NCBI GenBank assembly: GCA_958009085.1
Contig: OY253673.1
Location: 992,001 to 1,056,000 of the forward strand
Length of the DNA: 64,000 nt
Direction of reading: 5' to 3'
Source of the DNA: Protoeuglena noctilucae
Taxonomy: Eukaryota > Chlorophyta > Pedinophyceae > Marsupiomonadales > Marsupiomonadaceae
Positions 49,001 to 60,636 of this stretch are shown here, piece after piece. Both the position numbers and the translations under genes were made by a program. The notes under the pieces are model-generated. The model was not told the DNA's origin. It ran no database searches and worked only from the letters and a program-made list of their open reading frames with translations. Each line of letters opens with the position of its first letter. The first letter of the stretch is position 1.

Positions 49001-52000
49001 CATATTATGCAATACATGATACTAGTACTTGTTATGTGTGCCTTGTGTGAGTGTATCAGCTGTGTCCGCCCCCACAGGCCGCCCCAGGCCAGAAGGCAGA
49101 GGGCGCGGCGGTGGGTCCGGAAGCTGCAGGTACGTCGGCCACGCAGGCGAGCGCGGCAGGGGCGGAGGGCGGGCGGGAGGAGGAGGGGGAGGCGCGGAAC
49201 GGGGAGGAGGAGGGCCCTGAGCCCGAGGCGCCCATCGCCAGCTCTGGTCCCGCGTGGGAGGAGGTGTCTGAGACGGTGCGGCGGCTGTGCCTGGAGGAGG
49301 CGGCCTTCACGCGCAAGTACAGCGACGCGACGGTGGCGGAGCTGGTGCAGCCTCTGAGCGCCATGGCTGCCGAGGACGTGATGGTGGCGCACCACGTGTG
49401 GGTGCTGCTGTTCCCCATCATGTGGAGCGCCGCCGACAAGCAGCAGCAGTACGACCTGGCCAAGCCCATCATCAGTGAGCATGGAGGGGGGTGGGAGGGA
49501 TGAGACTGCGATGTGGCCAGTGCTATGCAGAGCTGGCTTTGCGTGCCATCGCCACTGCACCTTTGTTAGCCCGCACCTCTCCACCTCACCTCGTCTCCCA
49601 TCTCACCCCATCTCATCTCACCTCACCTCACCTCTTCTCATCTCATCTCTCACCTCACCTCATCACCCCCGCAGACCTCTTGTCGAAAGAGTACCACGTG
49701 CGCCAGGCGGCCGCGCGCCCCAACGTGGTCCAGGCGCTGCTGGACGGCATCTCCCTGTCCATGCCGCAGCCCAAGATCCCCGCGGAGCTCTTCCGCTTCC
49801 TCGGCCGCACCTTCAACGCATGGAACCTGGCCCTGACGCTCGTCGAGTCGCACGTGCTGCTCTTCCCGGACGAGTCGCGGTGCCTGGGGGCCGCCGCCGA
49901 CCTCTACCGCGCGCTCAACGAGACCGACTTCCTCGCGGGGCTCTGGAAGACGCGGTGCTCGAGCCAGCTGACGCGCGCCGCGCTGTCCCGGGTGCAGCTG
50001 GGGCTGTGGGAGGAGGCGCAGGCGGCGCTGTACCTGGCGGTGGAGCTGTACAGCCAGGGCCAGATGAAGGGGCGGAACACGAGCAAGGGGGAGCTGTCGC
50101 TGTGGATCGAGCACTGGGTGGAGAGCTGCCGGCAGCTGAACCAGTGGGACACCCTGATGGAGTACGGGAAGAGCCTCGAGCACCAGGGCGTGCTGCTGGA
50201 CGTGGTGTGGAAGGTCGGGCAGTGGGACCAGCTGCAGCACAACGTGCTGCCGCGGCTCAGCCTGGACGACAGCCCCGGGCCACTGCTGGTGGAGGCGCAG
50301 CTGCACCTGATCAGCACGGGCGACTTTGGCAGGGCGGACGTCCGCATGACCCAGGCGCTCCACGCGGCGCTCGCTAACTGGTGGCAGCTGCCGGAGGTGG
50401 GCGCGGACTGCCACGCGCCGCTGCTGCAGGACTTCCAGCGGCTGGTCGAGGTCATCGAGTCGAAGGAGGCGCTGACGCAGCTAAGGAAGATGCAGGCGGC
50501 CGAGGCGGCGCCCACGGTCGTGCAGGCGAGATGGGGAGGTGTGGGGGTGGGGGGTGTGAAAGGGGTGGGTGGGTGGGGTGGGAGGGGGGTGTTAGATGAG
50601 AGGAGGGTGGCAGTGATGTATACCATGTCCGCACATTCGTCGATCAATGAGTTTCATGATACTGACGTTCTCGTTTCTTCTGTCCCTTATCGCAGGAGAT
50701 GACGGACCTGATGGCGACGTGGCGCTTCCGCACGCCCAACGAGTGGGAGGGGGTGCCTCGCTGGGCGGACGTGCTGGTGTGGCGCAACCACATCTTCCAG
50801 CTCATCATCACCTCCAAGTACGCCAGCGACGACAACCGGGACGCCATGACTCAGGGGGGATTCAACGACAAGGCCTGGGGCGTCAACCGCCTGGCCAGCA
50901 TCGCCCGCAAGCACGGCGCATGCGGCACGTGCGTGGACATCATCAACTCCCTCTACGGCTTCCCCACCATGCAAGTCAACGAGGCCTTCGTCAAGATCCA
51001 CGAGCAGGCCAAGGCGCAGATGGCGGACCCCACGCAGATCGCCCTGGCCTTCCAGCTCCTGAACGAGACCAACCTGTCGTACTTCAGCCCCGCCCAGCAG
51101 GCGGAGCTGGTGCGCCTCAAGGGCGTGTGCCTGGAGCGCATCGGCAACGACGTCGACGCCCGGGACGCCCTCTCCACCGCCGTGGGGCTGCATGACAAGC
51201 TGGGCGAGGGGTGGCTGTCCTGGGGCGTGTTCTGCGAGAACGCCACCATGCGCGAGACCCTGGGGATGCCCGCGGAGCGCAACCGGACCGCGCGGGAGGT
51301 GGCGGTGGAGCAGGCGGTGGCGTGCTACCTCACCAGCGCCGCGCAGGGCAGCCCCGGCGGCCGCGCCATGATGGCCCGCGTGCTGCGCTTGCTGACGTTC
51401 GAGGACGCGGGGGGCGCCGTGTCGCGGGCCATGGCCCAGCACGTGGGCGCGGTGCCGTCCTGGGTGTGGCTGCAGTGGGTGCCACAGCTGCTGGCCTCCC
51501 TGCAGCACAACGAGATGCAGATGGCCAAGGCCCTGCTGCGCCGCGTGGTGGGCCAGCACCCCCACGCCCTCTACCTCCACCTCCGCGCCGCCCTCATGGG
51601 GCTCCGCGCCCTCGTCACTACCCACGAGGCGCGCGCCGCCACCCGCGCCGCCGACGGGCGCGGAGCTGTCTCGGAGGCACGCGCGGCTGCCACCGCCTTT
51701 GAGGAGGGGAAGAAGCTCATGCAGATTGCACGGCAGGAGGACCCCGCCCACATGGCCGTCACGGAGGCCGCCGTGTCCCAGGCGAGTGCTGGGGGGTGGA
51801 GAAAGGGGCGTGTTGCATTGTAAGTTTGGGGTTGCACAAGCGCCCTTGAGTCTGCTCTGCCATCGTCCCGCCTGCTTCCTGCCTGCACCTGCACCCACCC
51901 AGCCGCCCCCCCTCGTTCCGCAGATGGTCTTAGTGCTCGGCCCGCGCATGGAGGAGCGCCTGGCTGCGATCCTCTTCTCCCTGTGCCAGAAGTGCTACCG

Positions 52001-54141
52001 CACCCGCGTGCACGACGCGGCAGAGGTCCCCCAGGCCCTGCGCGCCGAGATCGCCAACATCTTCCTCAAGCACATCTTCCAGAAGTCCCCCGACCGCGCG
52101 GACCTCCAGGGCCCCGTGCCGCGGCGGCTGGACGGGGCCATGGAGCGCGACTTCGGCCTCGAGTCCCCCGACGCCCCCCGGACCCTGGGGGAGCTGATAC
52201 GCCGCCTCAAGACCTGGCACGCGCTGCTCATCGCGGCGACCGAGGTGGCGACGGCGGGGTCGTTCCGCCTCGAAGCCGAGGCGCCGCGGCTGGCGGACGG
52301 CACCCCGCGCCTGGCCGACCTGGCGCTGGCCGGCATGCCCCTCCCCGGGCAGCACATGGGCGGCGCGGACCCCGCCGTCACCGGCACGGTCTTCGTCGAG
52401 CGCGTCGGCAGCGACATCTCCGCCGTCCGCCGCAACGGCGCCACCGCCCGGCGGGTGGAGCTGCTGGGCACGGACGGCGCCTCGCGCCACTTCCTCTTCC
52501 AGACCTTCACGACCGCCTCCGTCGCCGCCGAGGAGCGCGCGATCCAGCTCCTGCGCCTCCTCAACCACCAGCTGGAGCACGTGCCCCCCGCCCGCCGCCG
52601 CCGGCTCCTCTTCACCGCGCCCGCCTCGGCGCCCGTGGTGGCCAACATCAGGCTGCTGGAGGACGACCCCGCGAACTCGACGCTCGCGGACGCCTACACC
52701 ACCTCGTGCGAGCGCCGCGGCCAGGACCCCGACATGGCGATCCTGCACTTCAAGCGCATGTGCTTTGCCGAGGCGGGGGAGCTGGCCAACCTGGAGCCCC
52801 AGCAGCGCGCGCACCAGGCCTTCAAGAACATCGCGCACGCCGTCTCGGACAACATCCTCGGCCAGCAGTTCTACAAGATGCACCCGCAGCCGGCCGCGCT
52901 GGTGAGGGCCGGCGCATGCATGGGTCGGGGCGCGTGCATACTAGTTGCCTTGGCAAGGATCCATCGCATGCCGTCAGCCGTCAGCTGCCCCGCGACAATC
53001 TGACAATCACCTCTCCGCTCGCAGTTCGCCTTCAAGAAGTCCCTGTGTGCCCAGATGGGCCTCTTCGCCACCTTCTGCTTCGCCCTGAGCCTGGGAGGGC
53101 GCACCCCCGCACGCATCCTCTACTCCAGGGCCACCGGTGAGGGGCGGGACATGGGTGTCTAGATGTCTACATGACATGTCATGAAATCGGATCGACTCTT
53201 GTTGATTTCTTGGTTGCTGGTACCAGCTGGCTCACGACGACCACCATCGCGCACCCCTCCCCTGCAGGCGCGGTGACGATGGCGGACGTGAGCCTGCAGT
53301 ACCACTCGCAGCAGCTGCTAGCCGTGGCCAACGAGCACGTCCCTTTCCGACTCACGCGCAACATGCAGCTGTGCTTCAGCATCTTTGGCGTGGACGGCGT
53401 CTTCGTCCCCGCCATGGTGCTGCTGGCCGTGGCGTGCTTGCAGCCCAGGAGCAACGTCCTCGACTTCCTGCACCTCTTCTTCCGGTGAGACGCGAATGAA
53501 GCATCGCGATGCCTGCGATGCCAGTGATCACTCAATGGCTGACACGTTGGCCACTGTTGAGTTGTTTGGCGGCAGCGAGCGACTGACCGCCAGACCTCTA
53601 ACTCTGCCGCGCCCGCTGTCCGCGCTCGCAGCGACGACCTCACGGCGTGGCAGGCGGACCTGCTGGCCCGCTCCCTGCGCCAGGGCCAGGACAAGGGCCC
53701 AGGCGAGGCGTCCGTGCTCAGCCTGCCGCAGCTGGCGCAGGCGGTGGAGCGCAACGTCGCCCAGGTGGCGGCACGCGTGGAGCAGATCGCCCCGGCGGAG
53801 ATGGTGCACCTGCTGGAGGGACAGCAGGCGAGTGGTGGGGAGGGGAGATGGCATGGGGTTGTGCCCCACAGCATTTGAGTTGCTCTGTGCCGTCACGCAT
53901 GCCGCGTGTCTGTCCATTCCCTTCACCTCACGTCACCTCACGTCACCTCACCTAACGCGCCACGGCCCCACTTCACCCCCCACAGGCCGCGGCGCCTGGC
54001 CGCCCCCGCTTCGGATACCTGGAGAGCGACCGCCCCGCCAGCGCCGAGGACGTCATGGCCCCCGCCAAGCACCTCGTGGACCAGGCGTCCGACTCCAAGA
54101 ACCTCTGCGCCATGGACCTCCTCTGGCACCCGTGGTTCTGA
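37042..54141 (+). CDS. TRA1: TRA1/TRRAP, PIKK-family pseudokinase scaffold of SAGA and NuA4
   Basis: The activator-binding scaffold shared by the SAGA and NuA4/TIP60 acetyltransferase complexes. About 25 exons, roughly 37042-37106, 37499-37952, 38071-38231, 38339-38798, 39030-39393, on to 53985-54141, sum to some 4,300-4,400 codons, longer than the usual 3,700-3,900. The N-terminal HEAT region has HRLRGTVLSILHRIPTNEAL and LREDNEENAIVAIHMLFDLH; the centre has LSLGLKTLEFWIDNLNPEFL and ILGKLGGRNR; the FAT region runs from about 49.7 kb. The kinase-like part has HVPFRLTRNMQLCFSIFGVDG, but the catalytic loop reads GGRTPARIL without D-R-H-x-x-N and no DFG is present, so it should be inactive as in all TRRAPs. 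The FATC end is NLCAMDLLWHPWF. Excess length comes from Gly/Glu/Asp-rich inserts near 39.2, 39.8, 46.4 and 48.7-49.2 kb. About ten of its introns appear to start with GC. Confidence 0.95.
38900..39063 (+). repeat. Three tandem copies of a TRA1 intron-exon junction
   Basis: Units at 38900-38950, 38951-39000 and 39001-39051 (50-51 bases each), followed by a 12-base partial copy, all read ACCATCT-CCACTCCCTCT, a C-run, then CAGGCT and CTCAAC-TG-T. Each holds a pyrimidine tract, an AG acceptor (ending 38928, 38978, 39029) and the first codons of the next exon. Only the third acceptor continues in frame into LLNLVQTIYHRRAQATP. Confidence 0.92.
47366..47415. repeat. AT-rich TATATAGGCA-type microsatellite in a TRA1 intron
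   Basis: A short run of TATA with interspersed GGCA and GGTA units lies in the intron following the exon that ends at 47312. It stands out sharply against the GC-rich surroundings. No function is evident. Confidence 0.7.
49575..49672. repeat. Pyrimidine-rich CTCAC/CTCAT satellite before a TRA1 acceptor
   Basis: Repeats of CTCACCTCA and TCTCATCTCA fill most of the intron upstream of the exon starting at about 49675. A shorter array of the same kind (CACGTCACCTCA) lies at about 53925-53955 before the last exon. These may act as extended polypyrimidine tracts. Confidence 0.7.
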
Positions 54142-54491
54142 TTCTGACGCCAGAACTGCGTGCCATGCCATGCCCTGCCTCGCGGAAGCCCGGGGACGCA
54201 ACGCGTGGATGCCTGCCGACTTGCGCCCCTCACACCCTGTCATGACTGCAACCTCATGTGCACCCCTAGTGTGCCCTTGTCCCTCTGTTCCGCCCCTGTT
54301 GCTTAGCCGGGCCGCAGTTGTGGGTCCCAACTCTCCACCGCATCTTCTCTTTAACAACGCCCTAGATGCTACATGAACGCACGCAACGTGCTGCAAAGGA
54401 CCTCTCTGCAACCCAGCGCATGCATATGCACTCTGTGCTGTGTAGGAAAAGTTTGTATATGCTTGTGGGAAAAGGTGTCGCAGTACAGGGT
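54142..54491. other. Convergent 3' region between TRA1 and SNAPC1
   Basis: These 350 bases separate two stop codons of convergent genes. No coding region is supported; presumably both 3' untranslated regions lie here. Confidence 0.5.
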
Positions 54492-56713
54492 TCAGAACCT
54501 CTGCAGCGCCCCGGGATCCTCCGGGAGATCCTCCAGATCCGAATCGTCGTCGCTATAATCAGACAATGCGTCGGAACTACTCGCAGACGAGCCACGGCGC
54601 GCCACGGGCGGGCGCAGCCGTGGGCCGGCCCCACGCTCAGACGCGTCCCCCTCATCGCCCGGTCCCTCGGCCAGGGGCTCGTCATCGCGAAGAGTCCTCT
54701 CTGAATCGTCCACATCCATCCACCGCACCTGCTCAGGCTGCGGCAGCGGGATGCCCTGCAAAGCCCTGCGGCGGTGGCGAGGATGGTGAACGCGTGACGC
54801 ACTGTGGCATGCACGCACAGCAACGCAGCACGCCGACCTCGGCCAACCCACTCAAGCATCCCACCCAGCACATCAGCGCAGCGCTGTTGCCGGCAGCGCC
54901 CACGCACCCATCCACCCCCGCCACTCTCATGTCTGCCGGGGCTCTTGACGCTTGCGCCTTCCTCCCCCGAACCGCATGGCCCCTCTTGCCCGCCGCGGAC
55001 ACTTTTTGGCGGAAGTCCTTCAGCTTCTCTGGCTCCATGCGGGCAAAGGACGCCTCCCGCATGGCACGCCTGGGCGCGTGCAGCGCATTGGCCAGGTGCT
55101 CTCTCAGCTGTTTCTGGACGCAAGAAGTGGCAGAGGGACCGTGATCCACGGCGCCATCACAGCAACGGAACAGCAAAGCAGAGTCACATGCACAGCTAGA
55201 GATGAGAGATGGCAGAGGAGGTGGCTGCCATTGGAGATCAATTGAATGGGCGAATGCAAGGGCTCACTGCGCGGGCTCTCACCTCGTGGGAGGCGACGGT
55301 GTTGGGCAATACCACGCTGGCGCGAGAATTGAATCGGAACGACCGCTCGGCCGGCGTGAGCATGAGGCGGCGGTTGAAAGAGTCCCGCATTTCGTGCACG
55401 GCTTTGAAGTAGGCTGGGGTGGGAGAGCGGTGCAGAGCGGGTTGCAGAGAGACATGCGAGAGTTGCTGACTTGTCGAGATATCGTGGACAGTGACACGGG
55501 CGAAAGCATAGCCAGCCGCTGCGGCGCTGCCCCACACATTGCTGGTAGCTTCGCTGGTAGCTCGTGGGCCCAGCACTCACCCGAGAACCGAATCTTCATG
55601 GCCCTCAGCTGCTCCGCTCCCTCGCCCCCCGCCGTGACCTTCTCGACGTGCTGTGCCAGGGCATGGGCCGCCTCCGTGCCCGCCATGCTGTGACGGATGC
55701 GCCGCAGACGCTCGGTGGGGGCCACGCTGGCCACCTGGGACACATCGACGGCCCCAAAGACGAACGCGTCCTCTGCGCGGAGGGCCGCGGCCACGCGGAC
55801 CGCGTCGTGGAAGTCGCCGTGGCGCTTGGCCCGACTGCAGGGCAAGGGGCGGCGGGGCACTGCTTAGGTGGCGCTGCTGGGGCGGCGCTGCTGGGGCGGC
55901 GTAGCGGCGTAGCAAATGCATCGAAAAGCGCAGACTGCTCGGCAGCGAATGTGCAGCTCCAGCCATGGCAGGCGCACCGGACGATGTCGGTCAGCGCCCG
56001 CGCTTGCGGCGGTGACAGGTAGATGCGCGTCGGCGTCTTCATGTGTTGCGTGTGGTACAGCGCGTAGACAGCAAAGAGCGCTCCGACGCGCCGAAGGTCG
56101 GGGGGAGCGTCCTGCAGGGCAGGGAACAGCGGCAGAGTTGCAGTGCGACGCTTGCGGGCGTGCGCGCGGAACTACACAGCCCCTTGCCCACACCTCTGGT
56201 GCTGCATCAGTCGCAGAAGGCCGGGAAGCGGGTCGGACCGCTTCCAACGCCGACTCGCGCTCCGCAGCTGGCCGTTCTGCAGGTGGACGGACACGGTTGC
56301 GGTCCGTCTGGCGCAAGGACAGCTTCTCGTCCATGGCGCGCGCTTCACCAAACACATCTAGCTGTCTACTCACCAAGGAACCTGAGGGACGTCCGGAATA
56401 GCCGCTGCGTGAACTCCCACGGCCACTCGTCCATCAGCGCTCCCTCGTGGATCATCGAGAAGACGCGCTGCTCCCACACCGAGCGGAACGTCGCGAAGGA
56501 CGGCGGCTTCTTGTGCTTTTCCACTGCGCATGGCGTTCCGATACGCGTCACAGCGGGCACGGAAAGCACAGAAAGCCGCTTCGATTTCCAGAAGCGAATG
56601 CGTGACGCACCGTCGATGATAAAGGCGTCTATCAGGCCCCCGATGTCCTTCTCGACGGGATTGTCCCCCGCCGCCTCCTTCCTCCGCCTCCTCCGCACTG
56701 GTGGTGCCGCCAT
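54492..56713 (-). CDS. SNAPC1: snRNA-activating complex subunit 1 (SNAPC1/SNAP43)-like
   Basis: Part of the SNAPc complex that recognises the proximal sequence element of snRNA genes. The start at 56713 gives a basic N-terminus, then DIGGLIDAFIID; a short intron (donor G|GTGCGTC, acceptor before TGGAAAAG) joins KPPSFATFRSVWEQRVFSMI, which matches the family F-x-x-F-x-x-L-W-x-x-x-x-F-x-x-I. The block LRRVGALFAVYALYHTQHMK matches the human R-V-G-A-L-Y-L-L-Y-G-L-Y-N-T-Q core, followed by IYLSPPQARALTDIV. HGDFHDAVRVAAALRAEDAF and VHEMRDSFNRRLML come later, then a Lys/Arg-rich helix and an acidic Ser/Asp tail (SDALSDYSDDDSDLEDL) ending at 54492. One junction near 56100-56390 does not phase cleanly, so an exon border there is uncertain. 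Confidence 0.78.
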
Positions 56714-56974
56714 CGCGACGCAACCTTCGCCTACGCCTAGCCCACCCTCTCGCGAGGGGGCGGCGGACACAGCCCCGCCGCAGTGTCGACTGCTCTCGAT
56801 ATGCAGGCAGGACATTCGTCGGTCAGCCCAGTTTGCTTCATCGACGTCAGAAAACACCATGCAAGCTCTTGCAGGTTGGTTTGTTGGGCGCCGCAGCAAC
56901 CACACATCGAGGCTGCTGATTGCAGTGCAGGAGCGGTCGATCGCAGCCGCAGCTCAGCACATCCTCGGCTCTCG
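56714..56974. promoter_or_regulatory. 261-bp divergent promoter between SNAPC1 and a flavin oxidase
   Basis: The two start codons face away from each other with 261 bases between them, so both promoters must be packed into this stretch. No clear element is visible. Confidence 0.55.
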
Positions 56975-58376
56975 ATGTCATTTGCCCGGCCGGAGGTCGT
57001 GGTCATAGGCGGGGGAGTTAATGGCCTGTCATGCGCCCTTCGTGCTGCCCGGGAGCTGCCCCAGCGGCCAGTCGTCACGGGTGCGTGCACCCAAGCAGCG
57101 CCCCGATGGCCAGCCGCGATTCACGGCGCGCCTGCATTGCTCACCGCACGCATCCGTCACCCCCCCAGTCGTGGCTGACAAGTTCTTGTCCGAAACGACG
57201 AGCTTCGGCAGCGGGGGCTTCTGGATGCCATACACGCTAGGCGACACGCCCGATGAGCTGGTGGCGCGGTGGGGGGCGCGGTCCCTGGAGAGGCTGGCGC
57301 AGCTGTACCGCTCCGACCGCGCCGCGGAGGCCGGCGTGCAGGCGGTGCAAGTGAACACCCTCTTCTCAGCGCAAGGGGCACCGCGTCCGCCCTGGCGATC
57401 CCTGGTGGCCGGTTTCCGGGACCTGTCGGCCGTCGACCTGGCCGCCCTGGGCTTCGGCGACGTCGCATCTGACGGGTGGACCTACGCCTCCTTCGTTGCC
57501 GACCAGAGCCGCCACCTGGCCTTTCTGACACGCGAGTGCCAGGACGCAGGCGTGCGGTTCGTGCCGCAGCGACTCGGGAGCCTGGAGGACCTGGAGAGGG
57601 CGGCTGAGGGAGCCCAGGCGGTGAGCAACATGCTGAGGATGCGAGCCCTATAGAGACTGCATCGTTTGTGAGTGCATATTGTGCATGCATAGTGCATCGG
57701 CCATGCTGCAGGTCGTCAACTGCTCGGGGCTCGGCGCCAGGGATCTCTTCGACGACCAGGAGGTGTACGCCGTGCGGGGCCAGACGGTGCGGGTGCTGGC
57801 GCCCTGGGTGAAGTGCGTGTGGCACCTCGATGACGACTGCTATGTGATTCCCAACATGGACTTTGTCGTGCTGGGTGAGGGGAGCGGTCGGCGCAGGGGT
57901 GCTCATGGATGGCCTCGCATGTTGCGCACCGCCAGACCAGACAATGCGCTGCGTTGCACAGGTGGCACGAGGCAGGCAAATGACGACGATGCTCGGACTC
58001 GGGAGGCGGATGTGGAGGGCGTGGTGGAGCGATGCGCGCGGGTATTGCCCGCCCTGCGATCCGCCCCAGTGCTGCACAAGTGGGCCGGCCTGCGTCCCGC
58101 GCGCAGCTCGGTGCGGCTCGAGGCAGAAACGGTGGCCATGCCGCAGAGCGGCCGGGTCATCCCAGGTGCGCTGCCTTAAGGCGTCTAGACCACAGCAGAG
58201 CCGAGAGATGCGTGACGGCGTCTGGAGCATGGTGCACCAACTGAGAGATGCCACACGCATTCCTTGCTTTTCCCGACGCAGTGGTGCACAACTACGGCCA
58301 CGGGGGCGCAGGAGTCACCCTGGCGTGGGGGTGCGCCCAAGAGGCGGTGGAGGAGCTGAGGAGAGTCCTGGACTGA
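56975..58376 (+). CDS. D-amino-acid/D-aspartate oxidase-like FAD enzyme
   Basis: An FAD-dependent oxidase of the DAO family, which oxidises D-amino acids to keto acids with release of ammonia and hydrogen peroxide. The ATG at 56975 starts [20 protein letters not shown], a textbook dinucleotide-binding motif (V-V-I-G-x-G-x-x-G). Five exons follow: [20 protein letters not shown] (family A-G-G-x-W-x-P), [38 protein letters not shown] with [17 protein letters not shown] (family R-G-Q), [32 protein letters not shown] (family G-x-R-P-x-R) and [16 protein letters not shown] (family N-Y-G-H-G-x-x-G). All FAD and substrate-site motifs look intact. It ends RRVLD without a C-terminal peroxisomal SKL-type signal. 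Whether D-aspartate or neutral D-amino acids are preferred cannot be read from the sequence. Confidence 0.9.
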
Positions 58377-58481
58377 CAATCAAGCACGACACGATCATAA
58401 CAGAGCGCTGATGCTCGACAAGGGTCCCATTTCAGCCCTTCACACGAGCGCCGTCGCCCTCCACTTCTGCCAAGATAATGC

Positions 58482-60038
58482 TCAGATGGGCGTGCCGTCC
58501 TTGGGCCACCCTGGCCACGTCTTCTTCGCAGTGCCGAGGTTCGCGATCGACGACTCGCCTTCCTTGGGCACCCCAAACGTCCCCAGAGCCTGCGCGCGGG
58601 AGGTGAGGCTATCCATTTAACTCCAATCCTTAAAGTTGGCGGGTTCAGCGACCACGCCCTAACAAAGTGGCTGCGCACATCCCTGCCCTACATAGGTCAT
58701 GCACTATTGCACGAACCCCGCTCACCTTGATGTTCTGAACGGAGAACTTCATCATGGCCACCCGGGACCTGTGCGGCATCGTGTGGTTGCGCATCACCAC
58801 GTGCGCCACGCCCCGCAGGTACCGCTCGGCCTCCCTGTTGCCTGGGAACGCGTCGATAAGCTGCGAAGGCAAAGCACAGGAACTGTCATATCAGAGGCCT
58901 GTTGGCAAAGCACGTGCGTGACACATGCGCCGCCACATTAGCAACCTCCTGGGGAACCCATAGTTCGCAAACCTCCTGCGGACGCGCAGCACAGCCCATT
59001 GCACATTGCGCTATCCCTCACCGCCTCGATTTCCTCGCGCTGTGCCACCATGTCCTTTGCCGAGTCTCCAGATTCTCTGCGTGCCGCCTTCTGCTCCTGC
59101 TGCCACTCCTTGTACGCCCCGATCGCCAGACGCTTGGCCTCCTCCCAGTCAGCCTCCGTCTCGATGTTCAGCTCCCTGCACCCGATGAACGTAGAGGGGT
59201 GGCAGGCGTGGCTAAGCAATTGCGGCCCTTCCCACCCACCCCTGCGTGCGTACTCACCTCATCAGGACCGACTTGCGCTCCTCCAGGCGTGCTGCCGAGC
59301 TCTTGGGCTTCGTCTTATGCTCCATGGGGTGCCCCAATACAGGGTTATAGTCCGGCTGCGCGAAAGAGAGGGCCCACGTGTTGGCTGGCGGAGGCGGCAA
59401 ACGCAAAGGCAAGCGCTGGCACCGCAACGTGCGGATCCCGCTAAGCCAGCCCGCCACTGCTCACGTGCGTCTCCTTCCACGCCGCCACCGCGAGATACAT
59501 CTCCGCCTGCTGCTGCACGGTGGCTGCCGACCGCTGGGCGTAACCGGACAGGCTCAGGTCGTGCAGGTTCCTCAGGAAGTCCATCTCTGGCTGCGATGAA
59601 AACGACACGTGCCAAGCATTCGCAAGGGTGCCCAACACAGCCAGCGCAATCGCGGCGCGCGTGAGCGGCGAGCGGCAGGAGCGCGACTCGCCGAAGCTGG
59701 GTCCCGCCCCGCAGCCTCCGCCCACTCCAGCGCATCTGCCGGGCTGCAGGGGGGACCGCAAGGCACGGTTGCGACATGGACGTGGTTCAGATTACCAGTA
59801 GACGCGCAGAACCGCGCAGAGCTTGCCTGAAGAGTCCTTCAGATCCCACGGGGGCCTCCTCCTCGTCGCCTGGGCGGGCAACCGAGTTCCTGCCCCGATT
59901 CCGCGATGACGAGATCCCCGTTGGCAGCCCGCCCCCAGGCCTTCCCCCGCTGGTCGTGCGAGAGAGTGCCTCGCGCACGGAGGAGGGCTTTTCCCGCGAT
60001 GGCGGCTCCGATGCCTGCGTGGCGGGGGGAGCGGCCAT
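58482..60038 (-). CDS. Unrecognised conserved-looking single-pass membrane protein
   Basis: I do not recognise this family, but six exons splice in frame into about 330 residues: start 60038 to 59827, then 59465-59696, 59258-59355, 59022-59175, 58726-58860 and 58482-58589. The N-terminus is Ser/Arg/Pro-rich and hydrophilic with an acidic DEEE patch. A single hydrophobic helix (PLTRAAIALAVLGTLANAWH) follows, and then a long charged, mostly helical part (AKRLAIGAYKEWQQEQKAAR, AERYLRGVAHVVMRNHT). The C-terminus FGVPKEGESSIANLG to WPGWPKDGTPI looks like a conserved signature. The first intron appears to begin AG|GCAAGC, a GC donor; its phase joins LFR to SFGES cleanly. A type II or tail-out membrane topology is likely; the organelle is unknown. 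Confidence 0.6.
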
Positions 60039-60636
60039 GCAGATCCATTAAACAAGCGCATGTCCTGTGTCTGCGATGACCGATGGCAGCTGGGGTGCTC
60101 TCTCTGCGCGCCTGGGCTCGACAGCTCCGCACCAGGAAGCGCCACATGCCCAGCCGAGCCCAGACGGCCTCCCACTCCCCCAGCCCCGCCGCAGCCGCAG
60201 TGCTGGACGCTGGCCGCAGGACCCGATGCATAGCGTGCCCCTGCAAGGCGAGCGGGGCGCACCCAAGCACGCGCTGTGAAATCTGTGCACAGAACGACGA
60301 GATGGGCGCTGCTGCCACAACGACTGCGTCGGGGAGCCGTGGGTTTGCGGCTCACAGTGCGCATCGGGGCGAAACAGCCAACGCGGATGATTCAATCGAG
60401 AAGACTGGCACTAGGGTTTTGTCGGCGGCGCACCGGGTCCTTTCCACGCCCCTTCGGCCACGGTGATTGGTGGAGAATCGCGTTGTTTCCCTGAAGAGTG
60501 CCTACCCGTTCCGATTGCGTGCATGGGCTCTTCACTCGCCACCCTTCCCGACCAAGGCGTTTCAAAACAGCTGCTTCTCCTCGTCGAACATCGGGACCGT
60601 TAGAAGGGGAGGGTCGGGAGCTGGGCGCGAGGCATC
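60039..60636. promoter_or_regulatory. Divergent region between the unknown membrane protein and ABCE1
   Basis: About 600 bases separate the two starts. Several minus-strand frames are open through this stretch (for example one beginning MHRVLRPASS), but none connects by good splice sites to the downstream exons. I treat it as promoter and leader sequence. Confidence 0.4.

Noticed and set aside
60039-60318. Minus-strand frame beginning MHRVLRPASS as a first exon of the unknown membrane protein
   Set aside because: No donor links it in phase to the exon at 59827-60038, which has its own good ATG.
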